The notes: generated from the letters alone by a model not told the origin. A stretch of DNA of 64,000 nt from Brevibacterium antiquum (GCF_016107655.1 NZ_JABASX010000003.1:248001-312000); one strand, 5' to 3'. Numbered from the stretch's first letter, positions 16,965 to 26,095 are shown. A program made the numbers and translations.

Positions 16965-17423
16965 CTCGGGCACAGAGCCCGCCGTGACGAGATCCATGAG
17001 GCTGAGAAGATTCTTCGGGTAGATCGTCTCCGCCGTAGTCATCAGCTCTTCGCGCGACCACCACCGGAATTCGAGCAGACTGCGCTTCTCGACGTCCGTC
17101 CAGACAGCGTCTTCGAGTTCGATGTCCTCGCTCGTGCGGAATGCGAAGTAGGTCTCATGCTGATGCAGCGACCGTTCGGTGAATTTGAAGACTCCGTCGC
17201 GGGTCGCCAAGGGTCCGATGAGCTCACCGGGTTCACATTCGATCCCGGTCTCCTCAGCGAGTTCGCGGGCCGCTGTCTGAGCCGCGGACTCCCCGAGTTC
17301 GGAACCGCCGCCGCAGGTCATCCACCACTGGTGGGTGGGCGTGAGCAGGTCCTGAGCTCGAATCAGGAGAACCTCGTCGCGCTCATTGAGTAATACGACC
17401 CGTGAGGCTTTACGAGGTTTCAT
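16944..17423 (-). CDS. Nudix hydrolase
   Basis: A 159-residue Nudix-family pyrophosphohydrolase. The Nudix box fits the pattern Gx5Ex7REUxEExGU exactly (GGSELGESAAQTAARELAEE followed by TGI), so the metal-binding catalytic loop is intact. The substrate cannot be deduced; nucleoside diphosphate derivatives are typical. The ATG at 17423 is chosen for its GGAG ribosome site; the frame is open upstream to 17558 but that segment contains the probable promoter. Within the window it has no functional link to its neighbours yebC and the S9 peptidase. Confidence 0.9.
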   Translation of the reverse strand: MKPRKASRVVLLNERDEVLLIRAQDLLTPTHQWWMTCGGGSELGESAAQTAARELAEETGIECEPGELIGPLATRDGVFKFTERSLHQHETYFAFRTSEDIELEDAVWTDVEKRSLLEFRWWSREELMTTAETIYPKNLLSLMDLVTAGSVPEVPLVID

Positions 17424-17647
17424 GGTTCTCCAGGAGTTGACGATGGACGGACGCAGTGTGTGCAGAATAGTGAAGCGGCAAGCAACCGGCAAGACCGCAA
17501 TCGTAACCGACAGAACGATATCGGGTAGTGGCCAGACGACCAAGCTGGTGACGTTCAATGTGAGAAATCACCGACTTGGGACGTGTTCTGGCCGGGTGCA
17601 AGAGGGGTTGGGGCATCGCCTCAGAGGCGGTCGAGTTGATCATCGGC
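17424..17647. other. intergenic region upstream of the Nudix gene
   Basis: 224 bases without a supported gene. It holds the Nudix promoter at 17515-17543 and, at its right end, the repeat over the S9 peptidase stop codon. Confidence 0.55.
17515..17543 (-). promoter_or_regulatory. promoter of the Nudix gene
   Basis: On the minus strand, TTGGTC (17543-17538), a 17-base spacer and TATCGT (17520-17515). The spacing is ideal for the housekeeping sigma factor and predicts a leader of about 85 bases. Confidence 0.5.
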
Positions 17648-17664
17648 TCAGTTGATCGCCGAGG
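17614..17664. repeat. direct repeats at the S9 peptidase stop codon
   Basis: CATCGCCTCAG at 17614 recurs as CATCGGCTCAG at 17641 (27-base period), and AGTTGATC occurs at 17634 and 17650 (16-base period). The second copies overlap the stop codon at 17648-17650. Confidence 0.45.
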
Positions 17665-19669
17665 CGGTCTGGCCGTCGAGATCCGCATCGACGGCTCCGC
17701 CCAGATGCTGGTCCCACCAGTCGAGCATCGCTTCGAAGCGCTGCCGACGGTGGCGGGGCTGGCCCGAACGTGAGAGTTCGTGGTTCTCTCCGGGGAAGAT
17801 GAGCATTTCGGTGTCCACACCGGCCCGTTGCAGCGCGGCATAGTACTGCTGAGCCTGTTCGAGCGGACAGCGGAAGTCGAGTTCCGAATGCATCACCAGG
17901 CTGGGCGTGCGCACCTGCGAGGCGTGCGCCAAAGGCGACTGCCGTGCAATGGCCTCCCGATCACGGGTGGTGTACTCCTCGGTGAAGAACCGTCCGATGT
18001 CGGAGGTGCCGACGAAGCTCTCGGGGTCCAGGTAGCCGCGTTCGACGATGGCTGCCTGGAAGCGATGATCGGCAGCGGTGATCATCGCGGTGAGATAGCC
18101 GCCGTAGGAACCGCCCTGGACGCCGAGGCGGGTGGAGTCGAGTTCTGCATGCTCGGCCAACGCGAGGTCAAGGACCGCAAGGACGTCTGCCATCGCCGGG
18201 GCCGCCATGTTCCCCTGCACAGCTGTCCCCCATGCGCGGGTGCGTCCGCCGGAGCCGCGCGGGTTCGCGTAGACCACGGCAAAGCCTGCCGAGGTGAGCA
18301 CCTGGGTTTCGTCGAACCACCCGTGGGTGTACTGCGCGAACGGTCCACCGTGGATGTTGAGAATGACGGGGAATGGGCCTGGTCCGCTGGGCTTCGCCAG
18401 CCACCCTGTGATGGCCCCGCCCTCACCGTCGACTCGAAGAACCTGCGGGAGGACGGAATTCGCGGGCGCAGGATGTGCTCTGAGGGCCTCGCCGTCGCCA
18501 GCGGATGTTCCGCCGGACCTGGAGAGTCGCACACGGTTGAGAACAGCAGGGTTCGTGGGCGTCTCCCCTGTCCAGACGAGACTGTCTCCGTCAACGTCGA
18601 AGCCGTTGACCACTGCTGTGTCATCCGTGAGGAAATCCAGTTCGTCCAGCGTCCGCTTCTCGGCATCCACATCGATCGAGATGATCCGTGAGGCTCCGTC
18701 CGTGTCCACGACAGCGATGACAGAAGCCTTGGCCGCATCTGAGGCGTTTCCGGCGGTATCGACGACCTGTGGCCGCGTTGACGCGACCGAGACGGTCTCC
18801 GGGTCGGTCAGGCGTCGTGTCGAGCCGGTGGTCAGATCGTGGACGAAGAGCCCGGGCATCTGCCCGACGAAGTCGAGTTCGTCTCGGGTCAGCTCGTTGC
18901 CGACGAGCAGCACAGTCTCATCGTCGATCCAACGGTGCAGGTTCACACTCATCCGCGGCAGCGTCAGCGGCTCCGGATGGTCTCCACCAAGCAGCCACAC
19001 CGTCGTTCGCAGGTCGGGCTCGCCATGGTCGGGTGCCACCGAGGAAACCACGCTGGCTCGGGTGCCGCTCGGTGAGAACTGCGGATCGTGGAGATCTGAC
19101 TCCGGGGACTCCAGGAGTGTGGACAACGGGACTTCGGCGCCGCCGGCGATGCCGGACTTCCCCAGTCCCGGCTCGACGAGATCAACCAGAAAGGCCCGCG
19201 CCGGACGGTCGTTCGTGTAGCCCAGCCCATTGCTCAGGTAGGCCGCCGAGGTGATTCGCCGTGGCGCTTCCTCGCCGGCGGGGATGTCGTCGTCCTGGCC
19301 GTAGCGTCCAGGTTCAGCCACCCGCGCGACGTAGAGTGCCCGTGCGCCCTCATCGTCGAGCGCGAACTCGGAGACGCCGAGGTGGTTGTCCGTGATCCGA
19401 TGTGCCGTCTCGAGGCTGGAGCCGACGAACAGCTGGGCTGATTCCTTCTTGGCCGCACTCAGATATCCGGACCAAGTGCTGCGAACTTCGGGGGCGAAGT
19501 CTCGCCAGTTGTGGGTCAGCCGTCTCGAGGTCTCCCCCGACAGAGCGAAGAGCTGCGAGAGGTAGCTGTTCGACTCAAGGTCGGGGCGGGTGATCGTGAT
19601 GACGGCTTCGCTGCCGCGCAGCAGTGGGGATGAGTACTCGGCGAGAGAGTCGAGATCTTCGGGGTTCAT
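17648..19669 (-). CDS. S9 family (prolyl oligopeptidase/acylaminoacyl-peptidase-like) serine peptidase
   Basis: A 673-residue two-domain serine peptidase: an N-terminal beta-propeller-like region (to about residue 400) and a C-terminal alpha/beta-hydrolase domain. The nucleophile is Ser521 in GGSYGGYLTAM, the acid is in HSELDFRCPLEQ and the histidine in FPGENHELSRSG, so the triad is complete. No signal peptide is visible and it is probably cytoplasmic, releasing residues from short peptides. The ATG at 19669 overlaps the HIT gene stop (ATGA), with AAAGGA nine bases upstream; longer starts were rejected for spacing. Confidence 0.9.
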   Translation of the reverse strand: MNPEDLDSLAEYSSPLLRGSEAVITITRPDLESNSYLSQLFALSGETSRRLTHNWRDFAPEVRSTWSGYLSAAKKESAQLFVGSSLETAHRITDNHLGVSEFALDDEGARALYVARVAEPGRYGQDDDIPAGEEAPRRITSAAYLSNGLGYTNDRPARAFLVDLVEPGLGKSGIAGGAEVPLSTLLESPESDLHDPQFSPSGTRASVVSSVAPDHGEPDLRTTVWLLGGDHPEPLTLPRMSVNLHRWIDDETVLLVGNELTRDELDFVGQMPGLFVHDLTTGSTRRLTDPETVSVASTRPQVVDTAGNASDAAKASVIAVVDTDGASRIISIDVDAEKRTLDELDFLTDDTAVVNGFDVDGDSLVWTGETPTNPAVLNRVRLSRSGGTSAGDGEALRAHPAPANSVLPQVLRVDGEGGAITGWLAKPSGPGPFPVILNIHGGPFAQYTHGWFDETQVLTSAGFAVVYANPRGSGGRTRAWGTAVQGNMAAPAMADVLAVLDLALAEHAELDSTRLGVQGGSYGGYLTAMITAADHRFQAAIVERGYLDPESFVGTSDIGRFFTEEYTTRDREAIARQSPLAHASQVRTPSLVMHSELDFRCPLEQAQQYYAALQRAGVDTEMLIFPGENHELSRSGQPRHRRQRFEAMLDWWDQHLGGAVDADLDGQTASAIN

Positions 19670-20265
19670 CTGTTCCATTCCTTTGACAGCGCTGCCTGCA
19701 CGTCGGCGTGCACCTGCGGCAGAGCCTTGGTCTGTGCCACGACGGGCAGGAAGTTCGAGTCCCCGCCCCATCTGGGCACAATGTGCTGGTGGAGGTGTGC
19801 GGCGATTCCGGCACCTGCCACGGGGCCTTGGTTCATTCCCAGGTTGAAGCCGTCCGGGGATGATACGGCGCGAATCACAGTCATGGCCTTCTGCGAGAAT
19901 CGGGCGAGTTCCGCCGTCTCCGACTCGGTCAGCTCCGTGTAGTCCGCGACGTGACGATAAGGGCAGATGAGGAGGTGGCCCGGGTTGTACGGGTACAGAT
20001 TCAGCACTGCGTACACTTCGTCGCCGCGGGCCACGATCAGGCCCTGTTCATCGGACTTCGTCGGTGCGCTGCAGAACGGGCACTCGGAGACTCCGGAGTG
20101 CTTGGGTTTGTCCTGTCCTCCGATGTAGACCATCCGGTGCGGAGTCCACAGCCGCTGGAAGCCATCGGGCTCCCCCGGGAAGCCCGCAGCCGCCTCGGGT
20201 TCGGGTATGCCTTCACAAGGATCGGGCCTGCCCTCGCCGAGGCGGTTGTGTGGGTCCTCTGTCAT
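19666..20265 (-). CDS. HIT family nucleotide hydrolase/phosphorylase
   Basis: A 199-residue histidine-triad protein. The triad [10 protein letters not shown] (HxHxH) is intact, and a CPFC motif near the start of the domain may bind zinc, as in mycobacterial Ap4A-phosphorylase-type HIT proteins. Likely substrates are dinucleoside polyphosphates or AMP-lysine-like adducts; the context after thrS fits, because aminoacyl-tRNA synthetases generate Ap4A, but this is inference. It overlaps both neighbours by four bases (ATGA at each end), giving a translationally coupled thrS-HIT-S9 cluster. Confidence 0.93.
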   Translation of the reverse strand: MTEDPHNRLGEGRPDPCEGIPEPEAAAGFPGEPDGFQRLWTPHRMVYIGGQDKPKHSGVSECPFCSAPTKSDEQGLIVARGDEVYAVLNLYPYNPGHLLICPYRHVADYTELTESETAELARFSQKAMTVIRAVSSPDGFNLGMNQGPVAGAGIAAHLHQHIVPRWGGDSNFLPVVAQTKALPQVHADVQAALSKEWNR

Positions 20266-22268
20266 ACCTGGGCCTTGGTTTCGATGGATTCGACGATCCG
20301 GGTGACCGCCTCGGCGACGGATACGCCGTTGTCCTGCTCACCGTTGCGGAAACGGAACGACACGGCGTTCGCGTCGCGATCCTCCCCACCGGCGATGAGC
20401 ACGAAGGGCACCTTCGACTTCGAGGCGTTGCGGATCTTCTTCGGGAACCGATCGTCGCTGTCATCGATCTCGACGCGAACACCGGCTGCCCGCAGCTGTG
20501 CGGCCACCTCGGCGAGGTAGTCGTTGAACTCCTCGGCCACGGGGATGCAAGTGACCTGGACCGGTGCCAGCCAGACGGGGAACGCGCCCGCATAGTGTTC
20601 GATGAGCACACCCATGAACCGTTCGATGGACCCGAACTTCGCCGAGTGGATCATCACCGGCTGCTTGCGGGTGCCGTCGGCGGCCTGGTATTCCAGGCCG
20701 AAGCGCTCCGGCTGGTTGAAGTCGAGCTGCACGGTCGACATCTGCCAGGTCCGGCCGATGGCATCGCGGGCCTGGACGGAGACCTTCGGACCGTAGAACG
20801 CGGCTCCGCCGGGATCGGGGACCAGCTCGAGCCCGGTCTCCCGTGCAACCTCCTCGAGGACCTGAGTGGCTTCTGCCCACTGCTCATCCGAACCGATGAA
20901 CTTGTCCTTCTTCTTCCCGTCTTCGTCGCGTGTGGAGAGTTCGAGGTAGAAGTCGTCGAGTCCGAAATCACGCAGCAGGCTGAGGACGAATTCGAGCAGG
21001 TGACGGATCTCCTTCGCTGCGTCCTCCTGAGCCACATAGGAGTGCGAATCGTCCTGTGTCAGTGCGCGCACACGGGTGAGGCCGTGGACGACGCCGGAGG
21101 CCTCGTCACGGTACACCGTGCCGAATTCGAAGAGACGCAGGGGAAGCTCGCGATAGGAGCGTCCACGCGAACGGAAGATGAGGTTGTGCATCGGGCAGTT
21201 CATCGCCTTGAGACGGTAGGGGGTGCCCTCCTTGACGATCTCCCCGGATTCGTCGCGGACCTCGTCGACGGAGATCGGCGGGAACATGTTCTCGCCGTAG
21301 TACGGCAGGTGCCCGGAGGTGTAGTAGAGGGCTTCCTTCGAGATGTGCGGGGTGCCGACGTATTCGAAGCCCTCTTCGATGTGGCGGGCGCGGACGTAGT
21401 CCTCCATCTCGCGCTTGATGACTCCGCCCTTGGAATGGAAGACGGGCAGACCGGAGCCGAGCTCCTCGGGGAACGAGAACAGGTCGAGTTCGGCACCGAG
21501 CTTGCGGTGGTCACGCCGTTCTGCCTCGGCGAGGCGATCCTGGTGGGCCTTGAGATCCTCCTTCGAGGCCCAGGCGGTGCCGTAGACGCGCTGCAGGCTC
21601 GCATTGGCCTGGTCTCCGCGCCAATAGGCCGCCGAGGAGCGGGTGACCGCGAACCCGTTGCCGATCAGTTTGGTAGTGGGCAGGTGCGGTCCGCGGCAGA
21701 GATCCTGCCACACGATTTCGCCCTTGCGGTCACGGTTCTCGTAGACGGTGAGTTCACCTGCGCCGACCTCGACGGAGGCCGAGTCGTCGGAGCCTGCGCC
21801 CTTGTCAGAGATGAGTTCGAGTTTGTAGGGCTCATTCGCCATGCGCTCGCGTGCTTCCGACTCGTCGACGACGACACGATTGAAGGTCTGACCGGACTTC
21901 ACGATCTGGGCGGCCTTCTTCTGGATCGCCTTGAGATCTTCCGGGGTGAAGGGCTCTGCGACATCGAAGTCGAAGTAGTAGCCGTCTGTGATGTAGGGCC
22001 CGATGCCGAGCTTCGCGTCTGGGAACAGGTCCTGGACGGCCTGGGCGGTGACGTGTGCGGCCGAGTGGCGCAGGATGTCGAGACCTGCGGGGGAATCGAT
22101 GGCAATCGGAGCGACCTTGTCACCAGCGGAAAGTTCGCGGCTGAGGTCGACAGGCTGCCCGTCGAGCCACATTGCAACGACCGTGCGGTCCGTGGAGAAG
22201 ATCTCCGTGCCGGTCAGTCCCTGTTTCCAAGGAATGGTCTCTCCCGCGCAGTCAATGCTGTCTGCCAC
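20262..22268 (-). CDS. thrS: threonyl-tRNA synthetase
   Basis: A class II synthetase, 668 residues, that charges and edits tRNA-Thr. The TGS domain covers about residues 35-75, the editing domain includes [18 protein letters not shown], and the catalytic core contains the zinc cysteine in [13 protein letters not shown] and motif 2 ([15 protein letters not shown]). A C-terminal anticodon-binding domain follows. The GTG at 22268 is chosen because GGAGAAG precedes it; a longer frame to 22307 lacks a ribosome site. I see no T-box leader upstream. Confidence 0.96.
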   Translation of the reverse strand: MADSIDCAGETIPWKQGLTGTEIFSTDRTVVAMWLDGQPVDLSRELSAGDKVAPIAIDSPAGLDILRHSAAHVTAQAVQDLFPDAKLGIGPYITDGYYFDFDVAEPFTPEDLKAIQKKAAQIVKSGQTFNRVVVDESEARERMANEPYKLELISDKGAGSDDSASVEVGAGELTVYENRDRKGEIVWQDLCRGPHLPTTKLIGNGFAVTRSSAAYWRGDQANASLQRVYGTAWASKEDLKAHQDRLAEAERRDHRKLGAELDLFSFPEELGSGLPVFHSKGGVIKREMEDYVRARHIEEGFEYVGTPHISKEALYYTSGHLPYYGENMFPPISVDEVRDESGEIVKEGTPYRLKAMNCPMHNLIFRSRGRSYRELPLRLFEFGTVYRDEASGVVHGLTRVRALTQDDSHSYVAQEDAAKEIRHLLEFVLSLLRDFGLDDFYLELSTRDEDGKKKDKFIGSDEQWAEATQVLEEVARETGLELVPDPGGAAFYGPKVSVQARDAIGRTWQMSTVQLDFNQPERFGLEYQAADGTRKQPVMIHSAKFGSIERFMGVLIEHYAGAFPVWLAPVQVTCIPVAEEFNDYLAEVAAQLRAAGVRVEIDDSDDRFPKKIRNASKSKVPFVLIAGGEDRDANAVSFRFRNGEQDNGVSVAEAVTRIVESIETKAQV

Positions 22269-22339
22269 TGATCTTCTCCGTTCGTCTGTTCTAGGGTGTC
22301 TCGCCACTCGAGTCTAATACCAAATCGGCGGTGCGAAAT

Positions 22340-22375
22340 CAGTTGGGTGGCAGTCATGAGACCGCCACCCAACTG
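22340..22375 (-). terminator. terminator hairpin downstream of the DUF4190-type gene
   Basis: CAGTTGGGTGGC, a 12-base loop, then GCCACCCAACTG: a perfect 12-bp stem about 80 bases after the stop of the minus-strand gene. There is no T-run, as is common in actinobacterial intrinsic terminators. Confidence 0.7.
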
Positions 22376-22453
22376 GTGAATCATATGCAGTTTTCGATGT
22401 CCGCGCGGTTCGCGCCTACGTCAGTCGGGATCGGAGCGTCGTCCCGAGCCGTA

Positions 22454-23806
22454 TCACGCGGCCTTGCTGAACTCGAAGTCCTTGCCCTTGCCCAGATCTT
22501 CGCTCATGGAGAGCTTCAGGTGGACCTTGTCGACCTCGGCCGACGGAACTGCGAATGCGAGTTCGACGGTCTCTTCGCCTCCAGCCGGGATTGGGTCAGA
22601 GAAGGGGTAGGCGCCCTTGTATTTGGAGGCGTCGAACACATCCTCATATTCCTTGCCCGCACCATTGTCGGCGGTGAACCGTGCAAGCGAAAGATCAACG
22701 TCGGAGCTTCCACTGTTCTTGGCGGTCACGGTCACGATCGCGATCTCGCCATTGCTGCTTTCGGCACCTGCGGCATACTCGGACGCAGTACCCGATTTCA
22801 CGGCGACTGCAGCCGTCACGTCGGTGCCGACCTCGACGCCGCCGCTCTCGACCGGAGGAGCCGCCGCTTCACTGCCGTCAGACGAGCCTGCGCCCTGGCT
22901 GGGGTCCTGGGCAGGACCAGAGGGGCCCTGAACCGGAGCTGCGGATGAGGACTGCTCGTCAGCGGCCTCGCCTACAGCGGTGAGGAACATACCGCCGAAG
23001 ATCAAGGTGACGATGACCGAGATGATCGAGAAGAGGATGGCGACGAAGCTGAGGATCATGCCGGTGATGGTCATGCCCTTGTTGTTGGCCAACCCCTTCT
23101 TGATCGCGGACAGACCGACGAAGGCGAAGATCACGCCGGCAACGCCGAAGATGAATCCGATGCCGAAGAAGATGGACAGGACGATGCCGGCAATACCACC
23201 GACCAACGCGAGGATTCCCCAGATGTTCTTCGACTTGTTGTTCCCCGAACCTGCCGAATACGAACCGTAGCTCGCATTGGGGTTGGCTGGGATGAACTGG
23301 TCAGAAGAACCGTCCGCACCGACGTAAGCGGGCTGCTGGCCGTACTGGTTCGCGTCATAGCCCTGCACGTTGGGGTCGTAGCCCTGACCGTAGCCGCCCT
23401 GGTTCTGGCTGTAGGGATCCTGGCTGTAGGGATCCTGGTTGTAACCCTGCGCATTGGGGTTGTAACCCTGAGCGTTGGGGTCGTAGCCGCCCTGGCTCTG
23501 ATCGTAGCTTGGAGCACCCGTGTTGTTCGGCTGGCCGTACTGGGGCTGCGACCCGTACTGGGGTTGCGAGCCGTACTGGGGCTGCTGATTCGGATCGTTC
23601 TGCGAGCCGTATTGTGGTGCCTGCTGTCCGTTGCTCTGCGAACCGTACTGCGGTGGCTGCGAACCGTACTGCGGTGGCTGCTCGCCGTTGTTCTGATCAC
23701 CCGAATAACCAGGAGCGTTGGGCGGCTGGTTGTCGGGGCCCTGACCGTTCGGGTTCTGATTTCCAGAACCGTTATTCGGTTCGTACGGGTTCTGAGGAGT
23801 AGACAT
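22454..23806 (-). CDS. membrane protein with Q/Y/G/N-rich N-terminal tail, DUF4190-like helices and DUF4352-like domain
   Basis: A 450-residue protein of three parts. Residues 1 to about 190 are low-complexity, dominated by Gln, Tyr, Gly, Asn and Pro with many PQYGSQ-type repeats. About 195-290 hold two or three membrane helices (IWGILALVGGIAGIVLSIFF; ITGMILSFVAILFSIISVIV) of the DUF4190 kind. The C-terminal ~160 residues are an extracytoplasmic, Ser/Ala-linked beta-rich domain resembling DUF4352. Function unknown; a cell-envelope protein with a cytoplasmic prion-like tail is the best description. The ATG at 23806 follows CGGAGCACTC. It is probably transcribed alone. Confidence 0.75.
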   Translation of the reverse strand: MSTPQNPYEPNNGSGNQNPNGQGPDNQPPNAPGYSGDQNNGEQPPQYGSQPPQYGSQSNGQQAPQYGSQNDPNQQPQYGSQPQYGSQPQYGQPNNTGAPSYDQSQGGYDPNAQGYNPNAQGYNQDPYSQDPYSQNQGGYGQGYDPNVQGYDANQYGQQPAYVGADGSSDQFIPANPNASYGSYSAGSGNNKSKNIWGILALVGGIAGIVLSIFFGIGFIFGVAGVIFAFVGLSAIKKGLANNKGMTITGMILSFVAILFSIISVIVTLIFGGMFLTAVGEAADEQSSSAAPVQGPSGPAQDPSQGAGSSDGSEAAAPPVESGGVEVGTDVTAAVAVKSGTASEYAAGAESSNGEIAIVTVTAKNSGSSDVDLSLARFTADNGAGKEYEDVFDASKYKGAYPFSDPIPAGGEETVELAFAVPSAEVDKVHLKLSMSEDLGKGKDFEFSKAA

Positions 23807-23956
23807 GAGTGCTCCGAAGTCTTCGTCGATGGTTACCGTCACTAGCGTACTAGTTAATGTATCGCTTTCCCCATGGCATTCACGTGGCAGTCCTGACACA
23901 CGCCCGACACATCGGGGCCGAGCTCATCGCGCTGAAGACGCGGATGATGAATGCAC

Positions 23957-23985
23957 GAAGCCCCGAGTGAGTCACTCGGGGCTTC
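23957..23985 (-). terminator. terminator of the tRNA cluster
   Basis: A 14-bp perfect stem (GAAGCCCCGAGTGA and its complement) around a single base. It lies six bases beyond the 3' end of the last tRNA on the minus strand. Confidence 0.8.
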
Positions 23986-23990
23986 TTCTG

Positions 23991-24062
23991 TGCGCGATAC
24001 TGGGATCGAACCAGTGACCTCTTCCGTGTCAGGGAAGCGCGCTACCGCTGCGCCAATCGCGC
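23991..24062 (-). tRNA. tRNA-Val (anticodon GAC)
   Basis: A cloverleaf folds with acceptor GCGCGAT/ATCGCGC, D-arm GCGC/GCGC, anticodon arm CTTCC-CTGACAC-GGAAG and T-arm ACTGG-TTCGATC-CCAGT; discriminator A. The loop gives anticodon GAC. CCA is not encoded. It differs from the adjacent tRNA-Val at only two bases. Confidence 0.95.
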
Positions 24063-24098
24063 CTTATTCATTTGTTGCACCGGAACACAAGGTCCCCG

Positions 24099-24170
24099 TG
24101 CGCGATACTGGGATCGAACCAGTGACCTCTTCCGTGTGAAGGAAGCGCGCTACCGCTGCGCCAATCGCGC
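24099..24170 (-). tRNA. tRNA-Val (anticodon CAC)
   Basis: Same acceptor, D and T arms as the neighbouring tRNA; the anticodon loop TTCACAC gives CAC, which reads GUG. It is separated from the first copy by 36 bases. CCA is not encoded. Confidence 0.95.
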
Positions 24171-24204
24171 CGACTCACCAACAGCGAACCGTTGGACGAA
24201 TCCG

Positions 24205-24275
24205 AGGTGGCGACGGGATTCGAACCCGTGTATACGGCTTTGCAGGCCGCTGCCTCGCCTCTCGGCCACGCCACC
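24205..24275 (-). tRNA. tRNA-Cys (anticodon GCA)
   Basis: Acceptor GGTGGCG/CGCCACC with discriminator U, as expected for tRNA-Cys; anticodon loop CTGCAAA flanked by GCGGC/GCCGT; T-arm with GGTTCGAATCC. 71 bases, CCA not encoded. Confidence 0.95.
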
Positions 24276-24301
24276 ATCAAGGCAGTGCCATGACGCCTTC
24301 G

Positions 24302-24374
24302 AGCGGATGACGGGATTCGAACCCGCGACCCTCACCTTGGCAAGGTGATGCTCTACCAGCTGAGCCACATCCGC
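24302..24374 (-). tRNA. tRNA-Gly (anticodon GCC)
   Basis: Acceptor GCGGATG/CATCCGC, D-arm GCTC/GAGC, anticodon arm TCACC-TTGCCAA-GGTGA (anticodon GCC), T-arm GCGGG/CCCGT. It is the first gene of the four-tRNA minus-strand cluster Gly-Cys-Val-Val. CCA is not encoded. Confidence 0.95.
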
Positions 24375-24498
24375 ATTTCTCGCTGCCCGGTTTCCCTGGC
24401 AACGAGATACAACTCTATACGCAGGTGGCGGTCCATGCAAAATCAGATCCGAGTGATCGTGGTCACACACGCAAATCGAGCTTTCAGACTCATCGACT

Positions 24499-24504
24499 TA
24501 TATT
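24499..24504 (+). promoter_or_regulatory. -10 hexamer for leaderless PGPGW gene
   Basis: TATATT followed by six bases and the GTG start at 24511. The predicted transcription start coincides with the start codon. Confidence 0.55.
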
Positions 24505-24510
24505 GGAAGA

Positions 24511-24987
24511 GTGAACGACGATCCCCAGGACAAGCGCCCCACAGGGTGGCTGTCACGCCATCACAAACAAGGCGTGCGCCCCTGGCGCAAAACGCGTCTG
24601 AGCTTCCTGCGCTGGCGCAGAACCGTCATGGCCAACCCGCACACGGCACGGCTCTATCGGACCATCGTCGGCGGAGTGGGCAGCCTCATCGTGCTCATCG
24701 GTCTGGTGCTCGTGCCGTTTCCGGGCCCGGGGTGGCTCATCGTCATCATCGGACTGTTCGTCATCTCCAGCGAGTTCCGTTGGGCGCAGCGGATTCTGCG
24801 CTTCGTCCGCCTCAATGTGGAGAAATGGACGCACTGGGTCATGGCGCAGCCGGTCTGGGTGCGCTGGACGCTCGCTGCGGTCACAGCGGTATTCGTTGCC
24901 GTCATCGTCTGGGCCGCGTTCAGGATCATCGGACTCCCCGACTGGGTGCCCGAACTCGAGGTCCTCAAATACCTCGAGCTGCAGTAG
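24511..24987 (+). CDS. small membrane protein with PGPGW motif (TIGR02611-like)
   Basis: A 158-residue integral membrane protein. A basic N-terminal segment of ~45 residues (RHHKQGVRPWRKTRLSFLRW) is followed by a membrane helix pair enclosing PFPGPGWLIVIIGLFVISSE, the PGPGW signature of this actinobacterial family, and a second helical hairpin (VRWTLAAVTAVFVAVIVWAA). Function unknown. The GTG at 24511 follows a -10 hexamer at the spacing expected of a leaderless message, with no separate ribosome site. It is transcribed away from the tRNA cluster and converges on zapE. Confidence 0.8.
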   Translation: MNDDPQDKRPTGWLSRHHKQGVRPWRKTRLSFLRWRRTVMANPHTARLYRTIVGGVGSLIVLIGLVLVPFPGPGWLIVIIGLFVISSEFRWAQRILRFVRLNVEKWTHWVMAQPVWVRWTLAAVTAVFVAVIVWAAFRIIGLPDWVPELEVLKYLELQ

Positions 24988-25010
24988 CGCTGACGCGCCT
25001 GCCCACAGGG

Positions 25011-25092
25011 CCTGCTGCTGTCAGTAGAGCCAACGCCTGTTACTGCGAGGAAGGCCTGATACTGCCAGGAGAGCAGATTACTGCGAGGAGAG
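25011..25092. repeat. 19-bp tandem repeat x3 (plus a degenerate fourth) over the zapE stop codon
   Basis: Units at 25036-25054 (CCTGTTACTGCGAGGAAGG), 25055-25073 (CCTGATACTGCCAGGAGAG) and 25074-25092 (CAGATTACTGCGAGGAGAG), 14-15 of 19 bases equal between neighbours; a looser copy begins at 25011. The last-listed unit contains the zapE stop (25078-25080). Confidence 0.8.
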
Positions 25093-26088
25093 CGCTGTCA
25101 GGCGCGAAAGGCAGCGCATGTACTTCTTCCGGTACCCTCCGGCCAATGACTCTTCGGTGAAGACCTTGTTCAACGCCTGTCCCGAGTTGATGATCTTGAC
25201 GTTGCGGTCATAGAGCCTGTCGACGAGGGCAACGAAGCGCAGCGCGACACCCTCGTTGTCGATCGTCGTCACGTCTTCCCACACGGCCGCGTCCAGCCCA
25301 TCGACCATGCGACCGTACTTGGAAGGATGAACGGTGGAGAGATGGCGCAGAAGTGTCGGGAAGTCGTCGCGGGCGACTGTGCCGGCCAACTCGGAGGTCG
25401 CGGCATCGAGGTTCTCGGCAGGAACCGGATCGGCCGGCTCGCTCAGCCCACGGTGACGGTAGTCCTTGCCTTCGATGCGGTAGATGTCGAATTGGTCGGC
25501 CAGCGCCTGGATCTCACGGATGAAGTCCTGTGCGGCGAAGCGGCCCTCCCCCAAGGATCCGGGCAGTGTGTTCGAGGTGGCGATGATCTTCACGCCGGCG
25601 TCAGTGAGTTCGCGCATGAGGCGTGACATGAGCACCGTGTCGCCGGGATCGTCGAGTTCGAACTCGTCGACGCAGACGAGCTTCATCTGTGAGAGATCGT
25701 CACGGGCACGGATGAATCCGAGCGCGCCGACGAGGTTCGTGTATTCGACGAAGGTGCCGAAGGTCGCAGGCTTCTCATTCGCATGCCAGGCCGAAGCCAG
25801 CAGGTGTGTCTTGCCCACGCCGTAGCCGCCGTCGAGGTAGACGCCCTTCGGTCCGTCCTTGCCCTTGGAGAACAGCTTGCCCAGAAAGCCCTTGGACGTC
25901 GACGATGCCACGAACTCCTCAAGTTTGTTGCGTGCCTGGGCCTGCGAGGGCTCCGAGTCATCGGTGCGGTAGCTGGCGAAGGACACGTCGTGGAACTGCG
26001 GTGGCGGGACGAGGCCCGCAATCAGTTCGTCGGGTGCGACTTGGGGGGAACGGTCGCTCAGTGCGACCAGAGTCTGCTCGGCATTCAC
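25078..26088 (-). CDS. zapE: ZapE/AFG1-type cell division ATPase
   Basis: A 336-residue AFG1-like P-loop ATPase. In E. coli ZapE associates with the Z-ring; in other systems AFG1 proteins help clear membrane proteins. Walker A is in LDGGYGVGKTHLLAS, Walker B in KLVCVDEFELDD and a sensor-like element in IIATSNTLPGSLGEG. The start is taken as GTG 26088; TAGACT lies seven bases upstream, so the message is probably leaderless. A longer in-frame start at 26112 would lie upstream of that hexamer. It follows era on the same strand after about 127 bases. Confidence 0.9.
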   Translation of the reverse strand: MNAEQTLVALSDRSPQVAPDELIAGLVPPPQFHDVSFASYRTDDSEPSQAQARNKLEEFVASSTSKGFLGKLFSKGKDGPKGVYLDGGYGVGKTHLLASAWHANEKPATFGTFVEYTNLVGALGFIRARDDLSQMKLVCVDEFELDDPGDTVLMSRLMRELTDAGVKIIATSNTLPGSLGEGRFAAQDFIREIQALADQFDIYRIEGKDYRHRGLSEPADPVPAENLDAATSELAGTVARDDFPTLLRHLSTVHPSKYGRMVDGLDAAVWEDVTTIDNEGVALRFVALVDRLYDRNVKIINSGQALNKVFTEESLAGGYRKKYMRCLSRLTALSSQ

Positions 26089-26095
26089 TCGGCCT

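Noticed and set aside
20064..22271. A 735-codon open frame on the plus strand opposite thrS (similar long antisense frames oppose rel at 4850-6316, hisS at 959-1837 and lepA at 35959-37566)
   Set aside because: These mirror the GC-rich third positions of the real genes; the translations lack domain-like patterns, while the opposite strand encodes complete conserved enzymes.
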